Origin: Rhodopseudomonas sp. BR0M22
GTDB taxonomy: Bacteria > Pseudomonadota > Alphaproteobacteria > Rhizobiales > Xanthobacteraceae
Direction of reading: 5' to 3'
DNA: 53,165 bases
Assembly: GCF_010907035.1 (NCBI RefSeq)
Contig: NZ_QUMK01000037.1
Span: forward strand, 1-53,165
The notes under the pieces are model-generated. The model was not told the DNA's origin. It did not search any database and saw only the letters and a list, made by a program, of their open reading frames with translations. Positions 1-7,307 of this stretch are shown here, one piece after another; the stretch's first letter is position 1, and the number at the start of each line of letters is the position of its first letter. A program made the position numbers and the translations under genes.

Positions 1-9
1 TAAGGGACA

Positions 10-35
10 GGGTTAGGCGCGTAGCGCCGTAACCC
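10..35. repeat. Short palindromic repeat at window start
   Basis: The arm GGGTTAGGCGC is followed by GCGCCGTAACCC, which is its reverse complement apart from one bulged G. It resembles the short GGGTTA...TAACCC intergenic palindromes scattered through Bradyrhizobiaceae genomes. The rest of 1-277 shows no gene I can support: every frame is broken by stops and no family is recognisable. Confidence 0.5.
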
Positions 36-277
36 ACCGACCACCTGTATACCGAGTGCCAAAGCATCGCAGCCGATGTCCTTGAGCGCTCGATCACGAG
101 CGGGACTTGATGTCGGCGAGTAGTCCTGGCAGCGTTCGGAGTTGAACAACAGGTCTGCTCTATCTGCGGTATTTCGAGCGGAGGTCGAGCGCTGATAACT
201 CGGTCGCGAATTCGCCCGCAGTCGAAGCGCACATACGCACAGCCCATGGAGGCGGGCCGCCGCCGGAGGTCGGAGCC

Positions 278-649
278 ATGAGTAAGCTGGATCTGTACCG
301 GATGACGACGCAAGATCTCGTGGCTCTATTCGCCAAAGTCACGGTCGAACAGGACGACGCCTTGCTCGGCAACCAGATCGCCAGGTTCAATCGGCTGTTC
401 GGCGTGATGGCGGAGATTGCGGACGAATTAAAAGCGCGCGACGGCGACCAGCGCACCGCGCTTCTGAGCCTTTTCGAATACCCCAATATGCAGGTGCGGC
501 TTCAGGCCGCAAAGCTCACGCTCGCCGTCGCACCAGTGAAGGCGCGTGAGCAGCTCGAAGCGATCGTATCCTCGAAATGGTTTCCGCAAGCCGGTGACGC
601 CGGCATGTGCCTGGACTTTCTGGATGATGGGACGTTCAAGCCGAAATGA
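278..649 (+). CDS. DUF2019 domain protein
   Basis: This is a 123-residue, probably cytosolic, mostly helical protein. The start ATG follows GGAGG by nine bases. The segment QDDALLGNQIARFNRLF, a central LLSLFEYPNMQVRL and a following KLTLAVAP match my memory of DUF2019 proteins, which look like HEAT-type helical repeats and are common in Rhizobiales. Their function is unknown. Some lie near polymorphic toxins, so an immunity role is possible, but no toxin gene is recognisable in the 277 bases upstream. It stands alone on the forward strand and converges with the SLOG/phosphoribosyltransferase pair. The family call rests on pattern memory. Confidence 0.7.
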   Translation: MSKLDLYRMTTQDLVALFAKVTVEQDDALLGNQIARFNRLFGVMAEIADELKARDGDQRTALLSLFEYPNMQVRLQAAKLTLAVAPVKAREQLEAIVSSKWFPQAGDAGMCLDFLDDGTFKPK

Positions 650-726
650 TGCGACGCTGCAGTAGTTGCCGCGCGCTCCTGCGTCTCGCAGCGCTCAGCG
701 ACTCGGTGTCAACAGGAAGGAAACGA

Positions 727-1284
727 CTAAACCGCCAGCGAAAGCTGGTTCGGCGTCAGCGACTGCATGCGGGCGTTGAGCTTGATCTTGTCGTCGGCTT
801 TGGCGCGGGCATGGTCCGACATCGCCGAGACCAGCGATTGCAGCCCGCCGGCATCCGCCACCGTTACGAATGTCTTGCTCTTGTTGATGAACACGACGGT
901 CTTCCGGCCGCGCGCCAAAAGCTCGATGATGTTGGACAGCGTGCCGGTACTCTTGCAGTCCCACACCATCAGGCCGACGTCACTGACGCGCGCCATCTCG
1001 CGGTCTTTGGCGGTGAAGAACGCCCGGCTGCCGGCTGCGGCGGTCGTCGATACGGTCTGCACCGGCCAATTACCGACGTTGTTGCGCGGCGTCTCGCCAC
1101 TGCAATACACCGTCACTCTTACGGCGCCATGCTCCGCCAGGCAGTTTTGAATCGACGTGTCTGCTCCATCGGCGTCACCGACCACGACGTCGAGGTCCGA
1201 ACCGGCGATCGTGGCGATCCGCTGCTCGACCTGCTTGTCGAGACGACTGATCGAGATCGAGCCTGCGATGAACACCGTGGTCAT
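727..1284 (-). CDS. DprA/YpsA-like SLOG (Rossmann) nucleotide-binding protein
   Basis: This is a 185-residue soluble protein. After a first beta strand come the loop AGSIS (residues 7-11) and a second strand ending in VVVGDADGAD (about 33-42), a glycine-rich loop like that of SLOG/DUF2493 proteins. Further on, AKDREMARVSDVGLMVWD and STGTLSNIIELLARGR match the conserved second half of that fold. SLOG proteins bind or cleave nucleotide-derived ligands and occur in DNA uptake (DprA), LOG cytokinin-type hydrolases and many conflict systems. It starts three bases after the stop of the upstream phosphoribosyltransferase gene, so the two are very likely co-translated. No membrane or effector domain is fused. 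The ligand cannot be read from sequence. Confidence 0.72.
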   Translation of the reverse strand: MTTVFIAGSISISRLDKQVEQRIATIAGSDLDVVVGDADGADTSIQNCLAEHGAVRVTVYCSGETPRNNVGNWPVQTVSTTAAAGSRAFFTAKDREMARVSDVGLMVWDCKSTGTLSNIIELLARGRKTVVFINKSKTFVTVADAGGLQSLVSAMSDHARAKADDKIKLNARMQSLTPNQLSLAV

Positions 1285-1287
1285 GAG

Positions 1288-1875
1288 CTACGTCTTTGTA
1301 ATCGTTGCAGCGTAGATCTTGCCGATCTTGGGATAGGCCCGAAGCGCCGTACTGGCGGCCTCCATCGACGCTCCTGTATCGAACAAATCGTCCAGCAGCA
1401 GGGCGTTCCACCGCCCGTTGCCACCGATAGCGTCTTTTACCGCAAAACAGCCTGCAAGGGCAGCGGCTTTCTCGTCCTTCCCGGTCAAGCTCTTCAGTTG
1501 TGGGGCCCCGACGCGCGCTGTTTTGCTCAGCAAATCGGTGAAAACGGGAAGTTCCGCCAAGCGCCCGAGCTGAGTGGCAATTTCGGCGACCGGCTGCCGC
1601 ACCCGGTGCAGGGTTGGGGGCATCGGCACGATCAGGCCGACCTCTCTAAACCGCGGCAGCAACGACTGCCTTAGCTGGTCCGCGAGCGGACCCGCTTGTG
1701 TCCAATCCGAACGATATTTCAGCTTGTACAGCGCCTCGCCCGGTTCTGATCGAACGGTGTCAAACCGCGGGTGCCCGTGCTCGTCATCACCGAGATAGGT
1801 GCTCGACAGAACGTGCTGATGCAGCGCGTAACCCGCGTCCCAATTGCCCGTCAGGGTTTTGACATCTACCAGCAT
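1288..1875 (-). CDS. ComF-like phosphoribosyltransferase without zinc ribbon
   Basis: Starting at the ATG that gives MLVDVKTLTGNWDAG, the protein has 195 residues. The middle stretch VGLIVPMPPTLHRVRQPVAE and the PRPP loop LLLDDLFDTGAS place it in the type I phosphoribosyltransferase fold, closest to ComF-type proteins. It lacks the N-terminal cysteine ribbon of true ComF. The segment GEALYKLKYR near residue 45 fits the family's pre-catalytic region. The frame stays open upstream to 2070, but those codons look unlike the family, so 1875 is preferred despite a weak ribosome site. It is the first gene of a two-gene unit with the SLOG protein. Substrate and role are unknown; base salvage or nucleotide signalling is an inference. 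Confidence 0.7.
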   Translation of the reverse strand: MLVDVKTLTGNWDAGYALHQHVLSSTYLGDDEHGHPRFDTVRSEPGEALYKLKYRSDWTQAGPLADQLRQSLLPRFREVGLIVPMPPTLHRVRQPVAEIATQLGRLAELPVFTDLLSKTARVGAPQLKSLTGKDEKAAALAGCFAVKDAIGGNGRWNALLLDDLFDTGASMEAASTALRAYPKIGKIYAATITKT

Positions 1876-2372
1876 AAGACCGATCCGGTCGGTGCGGCTG
1901 CAGAGGAACGGCATCCTTCCGGGACGATCGGCTTGGCTGCAAGACAGGAGCTTCCCGGACAAGGGCCGGCCGTGCAGCTTCTCTGCCGTGGATGAAGGAG
2001 TCACAGACGCTGCTGATGCGCCGAGAAACTGGCCGAACAGTCGGATGCTGAGGCGCTTCCGCCGCAGCACTCCAATCGTTGACAGGCAGGGCGAGCTGCG
2101 TGGGTCCGCATTTCGGTCAAGCCGTCCATCCTCTTCAGCGTCGCTAAGCGCGCGGTGGCGGCGTGTAGGATTTCGATGCCGTCAAGCTTGTGACATTTCG
2201 CTCGGGCTGTAGCGACGAGCAAGAGTCTGCCTATCGAGCCGTATGTCTCTGAAGGATTTTGGAAATTGGCATTTTGAGCGACCACAGAACCCTGGGATAA
2301 AGACGAAATACCGGTTGATTGCCTGCGCTTGGTTGTGGAACTTCTGCCTCCACAACTCTCTTGGGGGCTTTG
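1876..2372. promoter_or_regulatory. Divergent intergenic region, no gene seen
   Basis: About 500 bases separate the divergently transcribed phosphoribosyltransferase and the forward two-gene cassette, so promoters for both should lie here. The longer open frames are low-complexity and resemble no family. I see no convincing sigma-70 hexamers or strong operator palindrome. Confidence 0.35.
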
Positions 2373-3320
2373 ATGCTGAAGGCGACATCTCGCTATATCC
2401 TGTATTTTGACTTGGCGATGGCGCCGCATCCAAGCGATGCACCGGCCCTCCCGCTCCAGGAATTTATACCGTACTTACAAAGGCGATCGGAGACGGGGAG
2501 TGCATGCCAAGTAATCGATAACGAGCGACGTGTGATCCGTCTATCTGCGATCAAGCAGGTGCGCACCAAGGGCGGTAAGCCGGCGATTGCCTTGTTGCTG
2601 AACCTGGGAGATCGAGACAAGGCTGATCCTGGCTTCACAAATTTCGCCACTGGTAAAGTTAGAATTCCAAAGCGCCATGCGGACGAGGCAGGTGGACTGT
2701 CGGTGCATGCTGTCCTTTGCACCCGCCCAACCCAAAATGGCGGACATCTCTATCGCATGGTCTATGAGGATGTTAGTGGCTTTGGCCGAACTCTAATTCA
2801 GAGCTTTATTCGATCGGAGTTCAAGGTGATCAGCGAAGAAAGGCATCTTACGTTTCGCAGAGAAGGGGGAAGCGAGATCAAGACGCGTCCGATGGTTGAG
2901 TTGGCGGGGCACGCATCCGATCGTCTTCGGGACTCGCTTACCGAGGGGCGATTGCTCCACGTTGATCTGGTCGATTACATCGAAGAGGATTTTGGGTTTG
3001 ACGAAGGAAAGTTTATCAAGACGGCGCGGCGAGATTTGAGCCTCTCAATTTCGAGATCATTGCCCGATGGAGAAGGTCTGAAACTAATTGAGAAGCTCAA
3101 GCTGTATGCGCGACGAAAGGGGTATGCTTCAATGAGGGTCCGCTGGCGTGATCCAGAATTAACTCGCCCTCAATCCGCCAGGGTAGATGTGGCCAGGCAG
3201 GATGCTGGTGAGGCGGTCTTTGTGAAGTCGTCCGAGATTGAGCTCGATCTTCCGCTGCCGGATATCTCTGAGAGTATTAGCGACGAATTAGTCTCGAAGA
3301 TGAAAAACCTTCTGGATTAG
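2373..3320 (+). CDS. Unknown soluble protein, first gene of a two-gene cassette
   Basis: I do not recognise this 315-residue protein. The ATG at 2373, preceded by a G-rich GGGGG segment, is preferred over an upstream in-frame start at 2319. It has no signal peptide or membrane helix. The C-terminal third is charged, with KTARRDLSLSISRSL and IEKLKLYARRKGYASMRVRW suggesting nucleic-acid or partner binding, and the last residues form an acidic helical tail. Base composition is clearly lower in GC than the flanking GTA genes, with more A/T-ending codons, suggesting transfer. It is followed after four bases by a four-helix membrane protein. A soluble sensor plus small membrane effector is the layout of RexA/RexB and, with reversed order, of Kiwa, but I could not match its sequence to either. 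Confidence 0.6.
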   Translation: MLKATSRYILYFDLAMAPHPSDAPALPLQEFIPYLQRRSETGSACQVIDNERRVIRLSAIKQVRTKGGKPAIALLLNLGDRDKADPGFTNFATGKVRIPKRHADEAGGLSVHAVLCTRPTQNGGHLYRMVYEDVSGFGRTLIQSFIRSEFKVISEERHLTFRREGGSEIKTRPMVELAGHASDRLRDSLTEGRLLHVDLVDYIEEDFGFDEGKFIKTARRDLSLSISRSLPDGEGLKLIEKLKLYARRKGYASMRVRWRDPELTRPQSARVDVARQDAGEAVFVKSSEIELDLPLPDISESISDELVSKMKNLLD

Positions 3321-3324
3321 GCCG

Positions 3325-3921
3325 ATGTGGCGCATCTTTGTTCCACTCCAGTACCTGAAAATCGATCATCCAGAAAAATGGAAATTCGACTGGGGAATCC
3401 CGCTTGTTTTCGCGGTCTTCTTCGCTAGTCCATTGTTGTCAAGCGAGTTTAGGGCCGAGGGCGCCGCGGGACTAAATATCGTTGAGAAAATCAGTAGCTT
3501 TCTGGGCGTTCTGACAGGGTTCTATATAGCTGCGCTAGCGGCAGTTGCGACCTTTGGTAAAGCGGAGATGGACGACCCGATGCCTGGCGAGCCGGGAGTG
3601 CGGCTGGAGCATCGAGTGAATACTGAGATTTACATGGAGAAATTGTCGCGGCGAAGATTCCTGTCGTTTCTTTTTGGTTATATGGCGCTGGTTACGCTCG
3701 CGTTGTACGTGCTTGGCTACGTCTACATGGTGCTCGATAAGTATGCTCTTTCGGGTACTTCTCTCCACGTCCCGGTTTTCGTAGCATTCTGGATTGTGTA
3801 CTCGTTTTCATTAGCTAACGTGCTCGCTAATACGCTGCTTGGCCTATTCTATTTGACTGATCGAATCCATCGACCCAATCGGACGGTGCAATCAAATGAT
3901 GGTTCGCAAGATTCGATGTGA
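3325..3921 (+). CDS. Four-helix membrane protein, second gene of the cassette
   Basis: This 198-residue protein has four predicted membrane spans: about 24-40 (IPLVFAVFFASPLL), 55-77 (FLGVLTGFYIAALAAVATFG), 112-134 (FLFGYMALVTLALYVLGYVY) and 150-178 (VFVAFWIVYSFSLANVLAN). A charged loop of about 35 residues (80-111) lies between spans two and three. It starts four bases after its partner's stop, so translation is probably coupled. It has no signal peptide cleavage site and no known enzymatic motif. The codon bias is AT-richer, as in the upstream gene. A membrane-permeabilising effector of an abortive-infection pair is a reasonable hypothesis, but nothing in the sequence proves it. Confidence 0.6.
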   Translation: MWRIFVPLQYLKIDHPEKWKFDWGIPLVFAVFFASPLLSSEFRAEGAAGLNIVEKISSFLGVLTGFYIAALAAVATFGKAEMDDPMPGEPGVRLEHRVNTEIYMEKLSRRRFLSFLFGYMALVTLALYVLGYVYMVLDKYALSGTSLHVPVFVAFWIVYSFSLANVLANTLLGLFYLTDRIHRPNRTVQSNDGSQDSM

Positions 3922-4044
3922 TGCAGGACTATCGGTGTTGCGCCTGCTGACGGTTTTCTCGGCACTTGAAGTTCGAGTGCGATGGTGGCTCGGGCAGGCC
4001 AGAGGGAACCAGCTGACAGCGCCGGATCGATGTTAGTTTGCGCG

Positions 4045-4260
4045 TCAGCCTGAAAACGGTTTGTTGACATCCTCGCCGCGCTCCTTGCAGAACACCAGGT
4101 AGTCCTCGATCAAGCCAGCCAGCGCCTTCTTCAGTTCAGCGACGGATTTGCCCTGAAAGGTGATGACGTCCTGCGTACCGGCGACCTCGCCGTGGAAGAT
4201 CCCGACGTCGGGGTCGTATTCGGCTGTGGCGGTGTAGCCCTTGTAGGTCATCGTGGTCAT
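4045..4260 (-). CDS. HicB-like antitoxin family protein (orphan)
   Basis: This 71-residue protein begins at the ATG at 4260 (a second ATG at 4251 is possible). The sequence runs MTYKGYTATAEYDPD, then VITFQGKSVAELKKAL, and ends KERGEDVNKPFSG, the pattern of the HicB-like partial RNase H fold. HicB proteins neutralise HicA mRNA interferases and may repress their own operon. No hicA-like small ORF is visible next to it, and the C-terminal DNA-binding segment of longer HicB proteins is missing. It may be a solitary member or the remnant of a pair. It is divergent from the terminase genes. Confidence 0.72.
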   Translation of the reverse strand: MTTMTYKGYTATAEYDPDVGIFHGEVAGTQDVITFQGKSVAELKKALAGLIEDYLVFCKERGEDVNKPFSG

Positions 4261-4495
4261 GGCTGGCGCCGAGTTCGTCTGCGCCGCTGCGGTCGCCTGG
4301 GTGGCGGTGCGGCTGGCTGCAGCATGGCAGCGCTGTCGTGCCGCCGCAACGGCGCGCTCGCTGATCCGCCGGTCGGCGCTGCAAGGCGTGGATGCCCGGC
4401 ACAGGGTCGGGCATGACGGCGGAGCCGGTGATTGCCGGGCCGCATGGACGCTGGTGCTACGGCGTGACCCGAGACGCGCTGGTAAGGGAGCTGCC

Positions 4496-5425
4496 ATGTC
4501 CGACAATCCTCCGCCGCGCCGCTATCTGCCGCGCGGTTTTCCGCCTGAGGGGCTGGCGGAGGCGAGGCGGCTTTATGAAGAGACTGACGTGCCGCTGGCC
4601 GACGTGGCGGCGCGGTTCGGCACCAATCGGCGCTGCCTGGGCAAGCTGGCGGAGAGCGAGGGCTGGGCATCGCGGTGGAGCCGACAGCGGTTGACGCCTG
4701 TGCCGCGGGCGGTCCGGTTTTCCGACGCGGCTATTGCGCATATCCGGCGTCGCTACGAGGACAGCGACGACACCGTCGAGAGCATCGCCGCGAGTGTCGA
4801 CGCCGATCGCAGCACGATCGAGCGGCTCGCCGAACAGCAGGGCTGGCGGTTGCGCAAGCACCGGCCGCCGCGCGACCTGCCGGAGACCTTGCAGATGCAG
4901 CTCGATGCCGCCGCGACCCTGCTGCAGGCGCGCGCCGCGGAGGCCGGCGAGGCGGTGGCGGCGTTGCCGCCGCCGGCGCAGGCCGTGGCGTGCGAAGCGG
5001 AGGCAAGCGCTGTGACAGACACGGCAGCGACCGAGACGGGGGCGCCGCAGCCGGCCGATCCGGCCGCGCCTGCTGCACCCGAAGCGGTGCTGTCGCTGGC
5101 GCTTCGGCTGGAGCGCGCGGTCGAGACCCAGCTTCGTAAGGTCGAAGACTTGCGCGAGGACGCCGGGGCCGACCCGGCCAGCCGCGCGGTCGAGGCCGAG
5201 CGGATCGCCCGCACGCTGGCGGCGCTGACGCAGACGCTGTTCAAGGTCCGCCAGCTTCGCGATCCCGAGCGCGCGCTCAGCGCCGCCGATGACGAGATGC
5301 CCGCCGATGCCGATGGATTCCGTCTGGAGCTTGCGCGCCGCATTGAGGCGTTTGTCCGCGGCGGGACTGACCGAGAGCTTTCTGCGCGCGACCGGGCTGC
5401 GGACGCTGGCGACGCTGGGGCATGA
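4496..5425 (+). CDS. GTA small terminase-like protein (gp1)
   Basis: This 309-residue protein starts at an ATG behind AAGGGAG; the open frame upstream is low-complexity and rejected. Two similar helix-turn-helix-like units occur at about residues 22-60 (ARRLYEETDVPLADVAARFG) and 83-122 (IRRRYEDSDDTVESIAASVD). An alanine/proline linker follows, then a coiled region (LALRLERAVETQLRKVEDL and AERIARTLAALTQTLFKVRQ). This layout fits the alphaproteobacterial GTA gene 1 / small terminase family, which recognises DNA and assists the large subunit. It overlaps the start of the large terminase by about 137 bases in another frame and opens the GTA cluster. Its N-terminal repeats could instead be simple DNA-binding modules. 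Confidence 0.72.
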   Translation: MSDNPPPRRYLPRGFPPEGLAEARRLYEETDVPLADVAARFGTNRRCLGKLAESEGWASRWSRQRLTPVPRAVRFSDAAIAHIRRRYEDSDDTVESIAASVDADRSTIERLAEQQGWRLRKHRPPRDLPETLQMQLDAAATLLQARAAEAGEAVAALPPPAQAVACEAEASAVTDTAATETGAPQPADPAAPAAPEAVLSLALRLERAVETQLRKVEDLREDAGADPASRAVEAERIARTLAALTQTLFKVRQLRDPERALSAADDEMPADADGFRLELARRIEAFVRGGTDRELSARDRAADAGDAGA

Positions 5426-6662
5426 TTTTGCGGTGTTCGCGCATCCGCATCAGGAGCATGAAGAGGCCGGCAATAACGGCGCGCCGTGGACCACCTGGCT
5501 GATGCTCGGCGGCCGCGGCGCCGGCAAGACGCGGGCCGGCGCCGAATGGGTGCGGGCGCTGGTCGCCGGCACGCCGCCTTATGCGGCGCGGCCTTATGGC
5601 CGGATCGCGCTGATCGGCGAGAGCTGGCACGACGCCCGCGAGGTGATGGTCGAGGGCGAATCCGGCCTCTTACGGATCTCGCCGCGCGCCGAGCGGCCGG
5701 AATGGATCGCCACCCGCAAGCGGCTGGAATGGCCGAACGGCGCGGTCGGCCAGGTGTTCTCCGCCGACGATCCGGACTCTTTGCGCGGTCCGCAATTCGA
5801 GGCGGCGTGGTGCGACGAGCTGGCGAAGTGGCGCTACGCCGAAGCCAGCTTCGACATGCTGCAATTCGGGCTGCGGCTGGGCTCCCGGCCGCGGCAACTG
5901 ATCACCACGACGCCGCGGCCGTTGCCGCTGATCAAGCGGCTCCTGGTCGATCCGCGGACGCGGGTGACGCGGGCGCCGACCCGCGCCAATGCCGAGCATC
6001 TGTCGCCGGCGTTTCTCGACAATGTGGTGGCGCGCTATGCCGGCACGCGGCTCGGCCGGCAGGAGCTGGACGGCGATCTGATCGAGGACCGCCCCGACGC
6101 GCTGTGGTCGCGGGCGCTGATCGAGCGCAGCCGCGTCGCCGAGGCGCCGCCGCTGCAGCGCATCGTGGTGGCGATCGACCCGCCGGCGTCGTCGAAGCCG
6201 GGCGCGGACAGCTGCGGCATCGTCGCGGTGGGGCGCAGCGGCGACGGCGTGTATTTCGTGCTGGAAGACGCTTCGGCGCAGGGGCTGACGCCGGCCGGCT
6301 GGGCCGCCAAGGCGGTGGGGCTGTATCACCGGCTCGAGGCCGATGCGATCGTCGCCGAAATCAACATGGGCGGCGAGATGGTGCGGGCGGTGATCCGCGA
6401 GACGGATTCGGTGGTGCCGATCCGCGAGGTGCGGGCGAGCCGCGGCAAATACGTCCGCGCCGAGCCGGTGGCGGCGCTGTACGAACAGGCCAAGGTCAAG
6501 CACGTCGGCAGCTTCCCGCTGCTCGAAGACGAGATGTGCGACTTCGGCCCCGGCGGCCTGTCGAATAGCCGCTCGCCCGACCGGCTCGACGCACTTGTCT
6601 GGGCCGTCACCGCGCTGGTGAAAGGCGCCAATGCCGGCGGCCCGCGGGTGCGGCTGCTGTGA
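5289..6662 (+). CDS. GTA large terminase (gp2), DNA packaging ATPase/nuclease
   Basis: This 457-residue protein carries a Walker A loop GGRGAGKTRAG at about residues 74-84. A Walker B-like strand ends in WCDELAKW near 180. The C-terminal nuclease half shows VVAIDPPASS near 296 with downstream acidic residues (VAEINMGGEM). It is full length for GTA and HK97-type terminases, which pump DNA into the procapsid. In-frame methionines at 5307 and 5313 are alternative starts, and no strong ribosome site decides between them. In Rhodobacter-type clusters the portal gene follows at once. Here the coding strand goes silent and repeats follow, so the motor is kept without the neighbouring capsid genes. 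Confidence 0.92.
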   Translation: MTRCPPMPMDSVWSLRAALRRLSAAGLTESFLRATGLRTLATLGHDFAVFAHPHQEHEEAGNNGAPWTTWLMLGGRGAGKTRAGAEWVRALVAGTPPYAARPYGRIALIGESWHDAREVMVEGESGLLRISPRAERPEWIATRKRLEWPNGAVGQVFSADDPDSLRGPQFEAAWCDELAKWRYAEASFDMLQFGLRLGSRPRQLITTTPRPLPLIKRLLVDPRTRVTRAPTRANAEHLSPAFLDNVVARYAGTRLGRQELDGDLIEDRPDALWSRALIERSRVAEAPPLQRIVVAIDPPASSKPGADSCGIVAVGRSGDGVYFVLEDASAQGLTPAGWAAKAVGLYHRLEADAIVAEINMGGEMVRAVIRETDSVVPIREVRASRGKYVRAEPVAALYEQAKVKHVGSFPLLEDEMCDFGPGGLSNSRSPDRLDALVWAVTALVKGANAGGPRVRLL

Positions 6663-6682
6663 AGGCGGCGAGGGTGTCGCGT

Positions 6683-6820
6683 GTAGGATGGGCCCGCGCG
6701 CAGCGAAACCCATCACGCGATTGCGGGGGGCCGATGGGTTTCGCTGCGCTCAACCCATCCTACCAGACCTGCTTGGGGTGGATGATGGGTTTCGCTGACG
6801 CTCAACCCATCCTACCAGAA
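6683..6820. repeat. GTAGGATGGG...CCCATCCTAC palindromic repeat cluster
   Basis: The segment begins GTAGGATGGGC, contains CAGCGAAACCCATCACGCG, and is followed by two direct units of GATGGGTTTCGCTG(A)CGCTCAACCCATCCTACCAG. Each unit is self-complementary, and the first forms a long stem with the left arm. This is a Bradyrhizobiaceae-type intergenic palindrome, here in one and a half to two copies. It lies where the portal gene would be expected. Confidence 0.8.
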
Positions 6821-6833
6821 GGCGAAGCAGCGC

Positions 6834-7145
6834 TCAGCAGTAGCCGTACCAGCCGCAGGCGTAGGGCAGGCGGCCGAAGATCAGGTTCGGATCGGTGCCG
6901 TAATAGCTGCGGTACAGATACGAGCGCGGCTTGCCGTAGTAGCCGTGCACGATCGGCGGCACGTCGACCTCCGGCGCATACACCGGCGTGCCGCTTTCCA
7001 TCTCCAGCGATTGCCGCACGCCGCGCGGCTTCGGTTGCGGCTCGGCGAAGATCTTGCCGATCTTGCTGTGCATTGGCAGATCGGCCGCCCGCGCGGGCCA
7101 GGCCAGCGGCAACGCGATCAGCAGTAGCAGCACGACACGCAACAT
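6834..7145 (-). CDS. Small secreted protein, unknown
   Basis: This 103-residue protein has a clear signal peptide (MLRVVLLLLIALPLAWPARA, cleavage about residue 20-21). The mature part is short and rich in tyrosine and proline, with VHGYYGKPRSYLYRSYYGT, and ends CGWYGYC with two cysteines. I do not recognise a family. It lies between two repeat blocks on the strand opposite the GTA genes, in the gap left by the missing portal-protease-capsid genes. Export is supported by the sequence; the function is unknown. Confidence 0.65.
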   Translation of the reverse strand: MLRVVLLLLIALPLAWPARAADLPMHSKIGKIFAEPQPKPRGVRQSLEMESGTPVYAPEVDVPPIVHGYYGKPRSYLYRSYYGTDPNLIFGRLPYACGWYGYC

Positions 7146-7220
7146 GGCGGCACTCCGGAGTGAGATGCCGCGAGGGTGGGCGATTATGGTTAATAAAGAT
7201 TAACCATCGGCGTTTTCCCC

Positions 7221-7305
7221 GTCATTGCGAGCGCAGCGAAGCAATCCAGGCGCCGTGCACCGAGCCTCTGGATCGCGTCGTCGGCTGCGCCGCCTCGCGA
7301 TGACG
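7221..7305. repeat. Palindromic repeat A, copy 1 (GTCATTGCGAGC...)
   Basis: The left arm GTCATTGCGAGCGCAGCGAAG, continuing into GCAATCCAGG, is answered by CTCTGGATCGCGTCGTC and CGCCTCGCGATGACG. The two halves form a long imperfect hairpin. Further copies are at 10991-11110 and 30524-30606. All three lie between genes, close to GTA genes. Confidence 0.85.
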
Positions 7306-7307
7306 AG

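Noticed and set aside
646-1674. Forward open frame opposite the SLOG/phosphoribosyltransferase pair
   Set aside because: The reverse-strand products carry clear motifs; the forward frame has none and no good ribosome site.
2373-3921. Assignment of the two-gene cassette to Kiwa (KwaA/KwaB) or RexAB
   Set aside because: Layout is similar, but gene order differs from Kiwa and no sequence motif of DUF4868, RexA or RexB could be recognised.
4253-4495. Upstream extension of the small terminase frame
   Set aside because: It is cysteine/arginine/alanine-rich, overlaps the hicB-like start, and a good ribosome site precedes the ATG at 4496.
4261-4495. A HicA toxin partner for the HicB-like gene
   Set aside because: No frame on either strand shows the short dsRBD-like HicA pattern with the catalytic histidine.
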